The notes: generated from the letters alone by a model not told the origin. A DNA stretch of 54,421 nucleotides from DATGMS01 sp040905145 (GCA_040905145.1 JBBDSC010000039.1:1-54421); one strand, 5' to 3'; positions 1 through 6,661 are shown, counted from the stretch's first letter. Translations and numbers: made by a program.

Positions 1-18
1 CCATCCATTTCAAAGCAT

Positions 19-36
19 TCAGCCCCAAAGGGCTGA
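19..36. repeat. REP-like short palindrome
   Basis: The sequence tcagcccc-aaa-gggctga forms a 7-bp inverted repeat with a tiny loop. It lies just outside the integron-like cassette described below. Short GC-rich palindromes of this kind are common between genes in Bacteroidota. Nothing more can be said from one copy. Confidence 0.4.
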
Positions 37-55
37 TTCAAGTCACACACGGTTT

Positions 56-166
56 GCGGCTAAACGCAGGCGGGCATTTCGGAGCGAAAAACTGTCGCAG
101 GGCACAAAGATAATTTACTTGCATAAACTTTCGTACAGTACTATCCACCGCTTGCGTTTTAGCCGC
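56..166 (-). repeat. attC-like imperfect palindrome at the 3' end of the methyltransferase cassette
   Basis: Two arms are seen directly: gcggctaaacgcaggcgg at 56-73 and ccgcttgcgttttagccgc at 148-166. They are reverse complements apart from one extra base and one substitution. They are separated by 74 nt. Read on the minus strand the first arm follows the GCCTATAAC box at the end of the methyltransferase cassette, so the order is box, arm, spacer, arm. That is the layout of an integron attC site, with a variable-length single-strand-foldable centre. The expected GTTATAGG box after the second arm is absent; AAACCGTG is there instead, so the site may be truncated or be the junction with non-cassette DNA. 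The attC reading is inference. Confidence 0.5.
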
Positions 167-167
167 T

Positions 168-182
168 GTTATAGGCGTACCC
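168..182. repeat. Left inverted boundary box of the methyltransferase cassette
   Basis: gttataggcgtaccc here is mirrored at 1007-1020 as gggttgcctataac, differing by one base and one indel. The two boxes enclose exactly one gene. They resemble the R'' and R' core boxes that bound integron gene cassettes, where the first base G and the TTATAGG core would be the exchange site. The core does not match the classical GTTRRRY consensus perfectly. Confidence 0.5.
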
Positions 183-193
183 TTCTGTCTCTG

Positions 194-973
194 TTAAACT
201 GTCTTTATTGTTGAGAAAACAATATAGCCAAGATAACTTCGCACTTTTATTATTCGTGTCATTAGCCACATCATCTTTTTTATATAAGTAATTCGGGAAA
301 AAGTTTTCATCATCATTGCCATTGTTCCATCAACTCCTTCGTCATTTAAAAACCCTCCTACACTCATCATCACGAAAGGACCTGCTGTTGAATTCTCATT
401 TTTAAATCCGTTCTCTTCAAAAAGTTTTATCCAATCTTCTGCTGTGTCAAATTTAATGTCCGGACAAACTTCGCCTTCAAAAATTCTTCTCACTTCTGCT
501 GTTGGTTTCTTTCGCCAAATAAATTCGTGCTCCACAACCTTGCCACCGTTTTTGCAAACACGATAAATTTCCTGAACTGCTTTTTTACGATTAACAAACA
601 TAGTTACCGCTTCCACGATCACTGTATCAAATTCATTGTCGGCAAAAGGCATTTGCTGAATGTCCGCTTTCACCACTTTTATCTTGTCAGAAAGTCCCGC
701 ACGCTGAACATTAAGTTCTGCTTTGTCTAACATTTTCTGGTCAATGTCGGAAGCAATAAGGGTGCAACCAAATTTTTTTACCATCTCAATCGCTGTCGTT
801 CCCACTCCGCAACCGATGTCAAGCACACGCTGTCCCGACTGCAGGTTTGCCATTGAATAAACTTCTTTTGTTGAACGCTTACCTCCCGGATGAATAACCT
901 GTTTGCCGATTTCGGCCATAAACTGATACGGGTCAAGCTTCTCAACTTCTTCTGTTGTTAGTCGTTTTTTCAT
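194..973 (-). CDS. Class I SAM-dependent methyltransferase (cassette gene)
   Basis: A 259-residue protein with a Rossmann methyltransferase fold. Motif I is VLDIGCGVGTTA near residues 50-61, followed by an acidic residue at the end of strand 2 (ASDID) and the post-I motif KADIQQMPFADNEFD. These are the SAM-binding signatures of the Methyltransf_11/25 families. The substrate cannot be read from sequence; small-molecule methylation is typical for this group. The gene is alone between two inverted GTTATAGGC-type boxes (168-182 and 1007-1020) and points the same way as the recombinase remnant upstream. The start at 973 leaves 34 nt to the upstream box. I see no good TANNTTTG promoter between the box and the start, so transcription probably comes from upstream, as usual for cassettes. 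Confidence 0.85.
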   Translation of the reverse strand: MKKRLTTEEVEKLDPYQFMAEIGKQVIHPGGKRSTKEVYSMANLQSGQRVLDIGCGVGTTAIEMVKKFGCTLIASDIDQKMLDKAELNVQRAGLSDKIKVVKADIQQMPFADNEFDTVIVEAVTMFVNRKKAVQEIYRVCKNGGKVVEHEFIWRKKPTAEVRRIFEGEVCPDIKFDTAEDWIKLFEENGFKNENSTAGPFVMMSVGGFLNDEGVDGTMAMMMKTFSRITYIKKMMWLMTRIIKVRSYLGYIVFSTIKTV

Positions 974-1006
974 TTTGTTAAATTATGTTGCACTGTCGTC
1001 TTTTTA

Positions 1007-1020
1007 GGGTTGCCTATAAC
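1007..1020. repeat. Right inverted boundary box of the cassette (attI-like junction)
   Basis: gggttgcctataac is the mirror of the box at 168-182. It lies 34 nt upstream of the methyltransferase start and 66 nt beyond the stop codon of the recombinase remnant. In an integron this is where attI would be joined to the first cassette. Confidence 0.45.
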
Positions 1021-1086
1021 TCATTTATCTATGTGATAAAACTAAGCAAATATTCCGGATACCATTGGCTTGGTGTAGTTTCTTCA

Positions 1087-1875
1087 CTATAAATCATCGA
1101 ATGGACTTTTGATGTTTTGAAGGTTTTTTGTACTTACGTGGGTATATATTTCGGTGGTTTTGCTACTGTCGGTAGGTTTAAGGGCCAGGAGTTCGCTTCT
1201 TCTTAGCCCGCAGGCGTAAATAAGACTCAGCATGGTTCTGTGCTTGATGTTTCCGTGGGCTTCCAGAATGGCTTTTATTTCCTCCTTGCTCAACACATTG
1301 GGCAGTATTTTGGGCTGCTTGGGCCTGTATATCAATTGAATGTTTAAACTTCTCTGTTGGCGGTTTTGGAAAAACAACTTCACCGCATTGACTACCTGAT
1401 TCTGGAAGGAAGGGGAATAGCCCCGTTCAATAATGTATTCCTTGTTGAATTTTTCAAAATCTTCATTATCGATTTCATCAACGGGCTTGTTCCCCAAAAA
1501 CCTGATAAAAATCGCTACACTTTCCTTGTATGTTTTAATGGTGCTTTCGCTATACCGCTTGTTCCGCATCCAATCTACAAAAGTGTTGACCTCCCCGGTA
1601 ATTACTTCCGTTAGAGGAGGCAGTTCCGGATAGGAGGCGCTGGACTTTACTATTTGAAACTGGGAATAATCCAACCATGCTTTTCCCTTGAAAAAACGGA
1701 GTATGCCATTGAATTGATCTGCGGTGTACGGAACCCACCAAACCTTCTGTTTTGGATTCCATTGGCATCCGGGATAGGTCTTCACCAATTCCTTTAATTC
1801 AAAATCAAAAGGGAACTCAAACTCTATAGAGGGTTTTTTTCCAAAATATCCGTTTTTCAAAACAATGGTCTTCAT
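1087..1875 (-). pseudogene. Tyrosine recombinase, integron-integrase-like, internally deleted
   Basis: The protein starts MKTIVLKNG at 1875; the open frame extends to 1929 but the upstream part looks unlike coding sequence. Residues 1-75 form an extra N-terminal domain rich in aromatic residues. A SAM-like core-binding domain follows (VDWMRNKRYSESTIKTY), then the first catalytic arginine in CGLRRSELLALK. The frame then jumps from KPTDS straight to SKTTEIYTHVSTKN, the strip that holds the catalytic tyrosine. About 90-100 residues are missing, including the catalytic Lys and the HxxR box. The reading frame is kept. The end IKSPFDDL resembles the end of IntI proteins (SPLDxL type). With three of the catalytic residues gone it should be unable to recombine DNA. 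Its position directly upstream of a box-flanked cassette supports an integron origin. Confidence 0.75.
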
Positions 1876-2036
1876 TTGAAAAATAGGAAAACGACAGAGT
1901 AAAAATAGGCATTCCCCCTTACTTAACAAGTCTTTTCTGAAATAAGGCTAACCCGATCCAAATATTTTCAGGTAAATTATTCTGGATGAAGCAAAAAATT
2001 GCTCCCCCTAAACGAAAAAACTAATCAGGACAATGG

Positions 2037-3008
2037 CTACCTGTTTCTATTCAGCACACTAATGACCAATTTCTTTACAGTATCCATTTCCTCCGGTTTG
2101 CTTGCCGCTACGAAAAGCGTCAGACTGGCTAAGGCGTCATTACTGATAATGGGTATACCTTCCCCGTTATGCAGCATCTCGTTTTTTTTCAAAAACAGCA
2201 GAAAACAGGCTGCGGCAATCCGCTTATTGCCATCCACGAAGCCATGGTTTTTGACAATAAGGTACAACAAGGTCGCTGCTTTCTCTTCAAGAGAGGGGTA
2301 AAAATCCTCCTCCCCAAAACCTTTACTGATTTGAGTAACGGCACTTTGGAAGCTCCCGTCTTTTTCTATGCCAAACACCCCAGACTCAAAATCCTGCCTC
2401 ATGGCTTCAACCACTTTTAGGTATTCTTGTATATCTGGATATACAGCCTGCTTTTTGCTCAGGCCTTTGGCGTCCAGTTTTTCGTGGTCGTAATCGTCCA
2501 GTAATTCCAGGCCTTTCGCAAATTGATTTAGCCACTCCAAATGTGATTCTCCTATTTTTTCTTCAATAGCCCGGCTGAGAATGCGGATGCCATCTTTCAG
2601 CGTCTGTACTTCCAGCTGCTTTTGTTCCAGCCGTTTTTCGTTGATAGCGTACCCTTGGACCAAGTAGTCTTTGAGCCGTTGGGTAGCCCATTGACGGAAT
2701 TGGGTGCCACGTTTGGTGTTTATGCGGTAACCGACTGCTATAATTACATCTAAGCTGTAGTGTACCCGTTGTCTGGTAACGTGACGCTCTCCCTCTTTTT
2801 GAACTGTTCGGAATTTCCGAACAGTTGAACTCTCTTCCAATTCTTTAGACTGGAATATGTGTTTGATATGCTCGCTAACATTTGCTTTGCTCGAATCAAA
2901 TAACTCAACGAGTTGGGTGTTAGTGAGCCACACGGTTTCCTGCTCAAATCTTACCTCGAGCTGGGTTTGACCATCGCTTCCCTGATATATTTCGATTTGA
3001 TTTTCCAT
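2037..3008 (-). CDS. RhuM-like / Fic-DOC domain protein
   Basis: 323 residues in two parts. Residues about 5-125 match the RhuM virulence-protein family (VWLTNTQLVELF, then YSLDVIIAVGYRINTKRGTQFRQWA). After a coiled linker, residues about 190-310 form a Fic/DOC fold with the motif HGFVDGNKR at 255-263. In Doc the equivalent HxFx(N/D)xNKR motif lacks the second glycine of the AMPylating Fic motif HPFxxGNGR and acts as a kinase; this protein has the Doc-type Lys, so phosphotransfer is more likely than AMPylation (inference). No adjacent antitoxin gene and no clear (S/T)xxxE(G/N) inhibitory helix is visible. The gene stands alone, with 166 nt upstream that contain no obvious promoter box. Such fusions are usual on mobile islands; a toxin or defence role is likely but not shown. 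Confidence 0.85.
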   Translation of the reverse strand: MENQIEIYQGSDGQTQLEVRFEQETVWLTNTQLVELFDSSKANVSEHIKHIFQSKELEESSTVRKFRTVQKEGERHVTRQRVHYSLDVIIAVGYRINTKRGTQFRQWATQRLKDYLVQGYAINEKRLEQKQLEVQTLKDGIRILSRAIEEKIGESHLEWLNQFAKGLELLDDYDHEKLDAKGLSKKQAVYPDIQEYLKVVEAMRQDFESGVFGIEKDGSFQSAVTQISKGFGEEDFYPSLEEKAATLLYLIVKNHGFVDGNKRIAAACFLLFLKKNEMLHNGEGIPIISNDALASLTLFVAASKPEEMDTVKKLVISVLNRNR

Positions 3009-3174
3009 AAAAATTCGTTCCTATTACATTTAGGTATTTGGCCTTTCTCCATGACTCTCGGCCAATCCCTTACAAACACTATTACCCATTAAAGGTTTAA
3101 ACAGATAGGTATCACCATCTTGCTATACGAGGAAGGAAATTTAATCCTAAATATACGACATAGTTAATTTTGCC

Positions 3175-4347
3175 TTATCGGTATCTCCTTTTTCTTCGCC
3201 TTCTGTCATTCTCCTCCTCAGGCACTATTTCAATATCCAGATCTTTAAGACCAGCACCGTGATGAAAGCCAGCAGGGGTATGGTGCCCATAAAGAAGATG
3301 GTCATCAGCAGTTTCTGTGTTTTCTGCTGCTGCTTCGCCAGGTTCATTATGGTATTCTCCATGGCCGTCATCCGTTTCTCCCAATTGTCCAAAGGGGCAA
3401 GACTCCTTTTGGTTCCGTCCGCCAGGGTATGTTGGTGTTTGTTCAGGGTCCGCTGGCTCTTCATGATTATTTCCAATATGCCGGCTATCTGGTTGATGAC
3501 CAGTGGATCTTCCTGTTTGTCCTTCTCCGTATTTTGCCCTTGTCCGGCTGTTTGCCTGGCTAATTTCCTTGCGGTCTCTAGTTTGTTCATAATCCAATGC
3601 TTTGATGATGTTTGCCCATTTGAACCGGTTTCCAAGGGCCTGCCCCTTGGCTTTGAAATCCCCCGTAAAAAATGAAATCCCCGAAACCCTCCCCGTGCTG
3701 GCCTGGTTAAAGAGCACCTGGACACCGGCTTTTTCCAGGTGGGTGATAAATTCTTTTAGGTTTTTTGATTTCGATAATGCCGAGCTGACTTTTTCCTGCA
3801 GGACCATCTTCCGAGAAGCTTTTCCTGTCCGCTGTACCATTTCCAGTTCGTCCTTATCCGGTGCCCGGAAAGCGGACCGGCCGCTGCCTGCCGCCTGCTG
3901 TAAACCATATTTCCTTTCCAGCTGCCTGACGATCTCCTCGCTCCTTCTGTAGTTGTTGCTGTCAGAGACGGTGGTACCGTCGAACCTGGTTCTCAATGCC
4001 AGGATATGGCAGTGGGGATGGTTGCTGTCATGATGCCGGAAAATAAAATAGGGGTTGTTGTCGAAGCCTATCCGCTCCATATATTCCTCGGCCACCGTCA
4101 GCATCTTTTCATCGGATACTTTTTCTCCCGGGGCGAAGTTCAGGCTGGTGTGGTAGGTGTTTCTTTTTAGCTGGGGATTCAGGGAGGCAACCAGATCCAC
4201 TTCCTTTTTGATGACGGATTTTTCCAGACTGATGAAGTTAGTGGCAAGAAGTTCTGCCCGCTCCGTCTTGTCTGCGTGGTGCATCTTTTTCAGGTTGTAG
4301 CCTAATGCTCCCATAAAGGAAGATCTTATGGATTGCTTAGCGATCAT
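3175..4347 (-). CDS. mobB: Relaxase / mobilization nuclease MobB
   Basis: 390 residues. A MOBP-type relaxase domain fills about residues 1-250: an N-terminal tyrosine candidate in GYNLKK (Y17), YHTSLN near 65-70, and the metal-binding three-histidine motif HHDSNHPHCHI at 105-115. It would nick one strand at oriT and lead the DNA to a recipient using another element's mating apparatus. From about residue 250 to the end the sequence is low in complexity (repeats of Glu, His, Gly and a basic RRRRKRR tail), and a second gene is read through the same DNA in another frame (3225-3590). The ATG overlaps the end of mobC by 11 nt, so the two are translationally coupled. No type IV secretion genes are nearby, so the element would be mobilizable, not self-transmissible. 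Confidence 0.9.
   Translation of the reverse strand: MIAKQSIRSSFMGALGYNLKKMHHADKTERAELLATNFISLEKSVIKKEVDLVASLNPQLKRNTYHTSLNFAPGEKVSDEKMLTVAEEYMERIGFDNNPYFIFRHHDSNHPHCHILALRTRFDGTTVSDSNNYRRSEEIVRQLERKYGLQQAAGSGRSAFRAPDKDELEMVQRTGKASRKMVLQEKVSSALSKSKNLKEFITHLEKAGVQVLFNQASTGRVSGISFFTGDFKAKGQALGNRFKWANIIKALDYEQTRDRKEISQANSRTRAKYGEGQTGRSTGHQPDSRHIGNNHEEPADPEQTPTYPGGRNQKESCPFGQLGETDDGHGEYHNEPGEAAAENTETADDHLLYGHHTPAGFHHGAGLKDLDIEIVPEEENDRRRRKRRYR
3225..3590 (-). CDS. Small C-terminally anchored membrane protein nested in mobB
   Basis: 121 residues from MNKLETARKLARQ (ATG at 3590). Residues about 20-95 are hydrophilic and predicted helical, with a coiled-coil look (NWEKRMTAMENTIMNLAKQQQKTQK). A single hydrophobic segment, LLMTIFFMGTIPLLAFITVL, lies close to the C-terminus, followed by the short end VLKIWILK. 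The amino-acid pattern is more protein-like than the low-complexity mobB frame it overlaps. The gene lies wholly within the mobB frame. Its order (mobC, mobB, then this) suggests an accessory of mobilization, perhaps a membrane tether. The alternative is that mobB has been frameshifted, but the independent ATG and the clean TM helix favour a true overlapping gene. No family was recognised. Confidence 0.6.
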   Translation of the reverse strand: MNKLETARKLARQTAGQGQNTEKDKQEDPLVINQIAGILEIIMKSQRTLNKHQHTLADGTKRSLAPLDNWEKRMTAMENTIMNLAKQQQKTQKLLMTIFFMGTIPLLAFITVLVLKIWILK

Positions 4348-4681
4348 CGATCAGTGCTTTTATTACTGAATCCAGTTTATCCGAAAGGTTGTTGAACACC
4401 TTTAGCCTGTGCTCCGGTACAGTGATCCGGGAGTTATAATGCCTGGCAATCTGGTTGATATTGTTGCCGATCCTTTTCAGTTCGAGATAGGCCTGCCTGT
4501 CCAACAGGGGTACCCTGGCCTGGGGGAGTCTGTTTTTGAAAACCGATGCCCGGATCACTTCCGCTGACGGCAGGCCTGAATAGCTAGACAGTCTCTCCAG
4601 GAATTCCATCTCTTCTTCGGTCATCCGGAAAGTGTACCGGAAGGAGCGTTTCTCTTTTTTTTCTTTTGGTGGTCTGGCCAT
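4337..4681 (-). CDS. mobC: Plasmid mobilization relaxosome protein MobC
   Basis: 114 residues from MARPPKEKKEKRSFRYTF. The frame is open upstream to 4909 but that part is non-protein-like. A basic N-terminus is followed by a ribbon-helix-helix-like segment (FRMTEEEMEFLERLSSYSGLPSAEVIRASVF), then the MobC signature region ELKRIGNNINQIARHYN near residues 70-86. MobC proteins bind oriT and help the relaxase open the nick region. The stop overlaps the mobB start. A nested inverted repeat that could be oriT lies 44-90 nt upstream (4725-4768). Confidence 0.85.
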   Translation of the reverse strand: MARPPKEKKEKRSFRYTFRMTEEEMEFLERLSSYSGLPSAEVIRASVFKNRLPQARVPLLDRQAYLELKRIGNNINQIARHYNSRITVPEHRLKVFNNLSDKLDSVIKALIDDR

Positions 4682-4724
4682 TTTGATCAATGAACAAAGT
4701 GAATTTAAAACCCCGGGACTTTGC

Positions 4725-4768
4725 GGGGGCAAGCGTTTTGGTCTGACCGAAACATGGCTTGCTCCCCG
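4725..4768. other. Candidate origin of transfer (oriT): nested inverted repeats
   Basis: Two inverted repeats are nested. The outer arms are ggggcaagc (4726-4734) and gcttgctcccc (4757-4767), with one unpaired base. The inner arms are gttttggtc (4735-4743) and gaccgaaac (4745-4753), with one mismatch and a single-base loop. The position directly upstream of mobC, reading away from it, is where oriT sits in many Bacteroidota mobilizable elements. The nick site cannot be assigned. A rho-independent terminator is less likely because no T-run follows on either strand. Confidence 0.5.
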
Positions 4769-4893
4769 AAACAAGGCCTCCCTATGGGGCATACAGCTGG
4801 TATCTTGTTTTTCTCTCAGGTGTATTATTTTAAAGAGCACACCAAAGGAAAAAAACAAACTGTGGTCATTAGTGATTTTAATCTGACAAAAAG

Positions 4894-4952
4894 CTCGTAC
4901 GGATCGCACACCTCGTACGGTACGAAAAGTACGAGTCGTACGAGGAGTACGA
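4894..4952. repeat. GTAC array with 9-bp period (iteron-like)
   Basis: GTAC cores occur at 4897, 4915, 4920, 4929, 4938 and 4947. The last four are spaced exactly 9 bp; the first two are 18 bp apart, and a near match (gcac) lies midway at 4906. The unit is roughly GTACGANNN. Within the array cctcgtacg (4911-4919) and cgtacgagg (4937-4945) are perfect inverted copies. The array ends 10 bp from the repA-like stop codon and lies upstream of mobC. It could bind MobC, the RepA-like protein or its HTH tail; which one cannot be decided here. Confidence 0.7.
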
Positions 4953-4961
4953 ATGGTCCTA

Positions 4962-5984
4962 TCAACCGCTTTCGATTTGCTTCAGCCATTTCCTTACCGC
5001 CCCTTCCGAAACTCCAAGCTCCTCCGCAATTCTCACATTGGAGTACCCATCCTTTTTAAGCTCAAATGCTTTCTTTTTGAGCTCAGATTTATCGGAAGTG
5101 CTTAGTTGCTTCAGGTGATCTGATTCCCTTCCAAATTCAATAAACTGGAATGAACTGAAATTAGACTCCTTCCCTATTTTACATATCATGACATTTTCTG
5201 AAGGATATTGGAATGCCCCATACCTTACTTTGATCTGTTTTAGATATTTAATGGATGCGTCCTTTTGGCTTTCTCCCACAGCAAAGCAGGAGTCTATCAA
5301 ATTGATAAAGCTCTTGCTACCTTGAATATCATTCCGGCTGATTGGCGCAAAGAGGTTCCTTTTTGGAGTATGGGCAATTAGAAGTATCGACCAACCATGC
5401 ATTTTTTTGAGATTATTAAGCCTGATCAAAAACGGTGTGGTGTGCTTAGCTTTCTCATTGTCAGATATCAGACAGGACAGATTATCAATTACTATAATTT
5501 TAGTCTCTGATTTTAAAGTTTGATTCTCTATCTCATTCACTAGAAAAGCTTCGTACTCTTCAATCGACTCATAATAACCATAAGGATTGATTTCAGCACG
5601 AAAAAAGAGGTCGCTAAACTTAAAATGGTCAAATAAACGATCATTATGTCGATCGTGTTGGGCATACCGCATCTCAAATTGCTTGGAAGTAAGCTCTAAG
5701 TCAAAAAAAATAACCTTGGAAGGTTTTAACTCCATTTCCAAACCCAGTGTTGGCGTTCCTTTGGTAACGCTATCAATAATTTGGACAGCCAAAAGCGATT
5801 TCCCTTGATTGGTATCTGCGAAAAGAATGCTAAGCTCCTCTTGATACCAGAATGGCCCAAAAATCTTTTTGGGAATTGGTTTTTTCTTCGCCTCTTCAAT
5901 CCACTCATTAGCGGATTTGATTATCAAAAAATCCTCTATTGGAGAATTATCTGATGTGCTTTTACTAAGGTTATTTGTAGACAT
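4962..5984 (-). CDS. RepA-like AAA ATPase with C-terminal HTH
   Basis: 340 residues. The P-loop is a variant ADTNQGKSLLA near residues 55-65, followed by the strand VIFFDLEL and a Walker B IIVIDNLS near 165-172, then LIAHTPKR. This is the RecA/DnaB-like fold of RepA-type helicases (AAA_25 family) common on Bacteroidota islands. The last 40 residues (GYSNVRIAEELGVSEGAVRKWLKQ) are a helix-turn-helix, an addition that suggests DNA binding, perhaps at the 9-bp array just beyond the gene. The likely role is replication or maintenance of the excised element. A primase that often accompanies such genes is not present in the window. Confidence 0.8.
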   Translation of the reverse strand: MSTNNLSKSTSDNSPIEDFLIIKSANEWIEEAKKKPIPKKIFGPFWYQEELSILFADTNQGKSLLAVQIIDSVTKGTPTLGLEMELKPSKVIFFDLELTSKQFEMRYAQHDRHNDRLFDHFKFSDLFFRAEINPYGYYESIEEYEAFLVNEIENQTLKSETKIIVIDNLSCLISDNEKAKHTTPFLIRLNNLKKMHGWSILLIAHTPKRNLFAPISRNDIQGSKSFINLIDSCFAVGESQKDASIKYLKQIKVRYGAFQYPSENVMICKIGKESNFSSFQFIEFGRESDHLKQLSTSDKSELKKKAFELKKDGYSNVRIAEELGVSEGAVRKWLKQIESG

Positions 5985-6295
5985 ATTTCTTTATTTTTAG
6001 GAAATAGGTTTTCTTTTCAAAAAGCATTTTGGAATAAATACCTTAAATGACTGTCGAAACAGCTAGTGTTATTATCCGGCTTCCTTATTGAGCTGAAGCT
6101 GCTCATTACCAAATACATCTAGAAATACTTTTGAGAAAAGAAAAAGAGGCTAATATCCTGTGAAAACGAATTGCCTTTTCTGGAATTATTTTTCATTTTT
6201 GGGTAATGTTTTTGATTGAAAGAAGATTAAGAACATAAGTGGGAAAGTTCGAAAGGATACCCCCGAAAGGGAGAAGATGGCGGTCTTCTCCTTTT
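5985..6295. other. 311-nt gap between repA-like gene and HTH gene
   Basis: No protein gene is seen. On the plus strand a TANNTTTG match (tacttttg, 6126-6133) and a strong hairpin plus T-run (6270-6297) could bound a transcript of about 150 nt, antisense to the leader of the repA-like gene. No -33 TTTG lies at the right distance. The RNA is a weak prediction. Confidence 0.3.
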
Positions 6296-6297
6296 TT
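6270..6297 (+). terminator. Rho-independent terminator, plus strand
   Basis: Perfect 8-bp stem ggagaaga (6270-6277) and tcttctcc (6284-6291) around a 6-nt loop, followed by six T. The T-run is on the plus strand only, while every annotated gene nearby is on the minus strand, so it implies a plus-strand transcript. Confidence 0.65.
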
Positions 6298-6600
6298 AAT
6301 TTTCAAACTCACCCGAAAAATATTTTTCTACTTCACTTCGATGGATATAGCGTCTTTTCCCTAAAAACTTTGATAGAAATTTTTGCCCCCTCTCTTCTGA
6401 GATAGCTTCCATCTTGGAAATAGAATAATGAGATTTAACCCCAGTGGCCTCCATAAACTGCTGAAGAGTATAAGCCACTCATCTTTAATTGATTTACGAG
6501 CTGGTTCAATACTAGAAATCTTTTCTTCCAGACTTCTGAATTTTTCTTCCAGCCACTTTTGGCTAACAGCCGAAAACGGAATAAAAGTATCTTGGTTCAT
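6296..6600 (-). pseudogene. Helix-turn-helix / excisionase-like protein, frameshifted
   Basis: Two reading frames together make one recognisable protein of about 100 residues. The first (start 6600, MNQDTFIPFSAVSQKWL) gives a helical N-terminus to KSIKDEW. The second (GTG at 6478, then TLQQFMEATGVKSHYSISKMEA, later KRRYIHRSEVEKYF) gives a winged-helix or MerR/excisionase-like DNA-binding domain. The switch occurs near 6470-6480; the second frame has a TGA immediately before its GTG, in tgagtg. Either a single-base indel broke the gene or the downstream domain is made separately from the GTG by coupling. The position after the integrase and unknown gene fits an excisionase or regulator of the element. 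Confidence 0.6.
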
Positions 6601-6604
6601 CGTG

Positions 6605-6627
6605 ATTTGAGTTTGATTTACTCAAAT
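6605..6627. promoter_or_regulatory. Inverted repeat in the leader of the HTH gene
   Basis: Arms atttgag (6605-6611) and ctcaaat (6621-6627) are perfect inverted copies separated by 9 nt. They lie a few bases upstream of the start at 6600 and overlap the -7 box. It may be an operator or an RNA hairpin in the leader. Confidence 0.4.
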
Positions 6628-6661
6628 ATATAAAAAATATTGATATAGTCAGGTACCTGAC
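6623..6661 (-). promoter_or_regulatory. Promoter of the HTH gene with 14-bp palindromic operator
   Basis: The minus strand carries TATATTTG (6623-6630), a match to the Bacteroidota -7 box TANNTTTG. The place of the -33 box, about 20 nt further upstream, is covered by a perfect 14-bp palindrome gtcaggtacctgac (6648-6661). A repressor bound there would block the -33 contacts, so autoregulation by the element's own HTH protein is a reasonable guess. Confidence 0.5.

Noticed and set aside
3259..3675. Plus-strand frame opposite mobB
   Set aside because: It mirrors the mobB and nested-gene frames, has no matching start signals and reads as unusual Cys/Ser/Arg-rich protein.
4891..4952. CRISPR array
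   Set aside because: The units are 9 bp long with no unique spacers; no cas genes are near.
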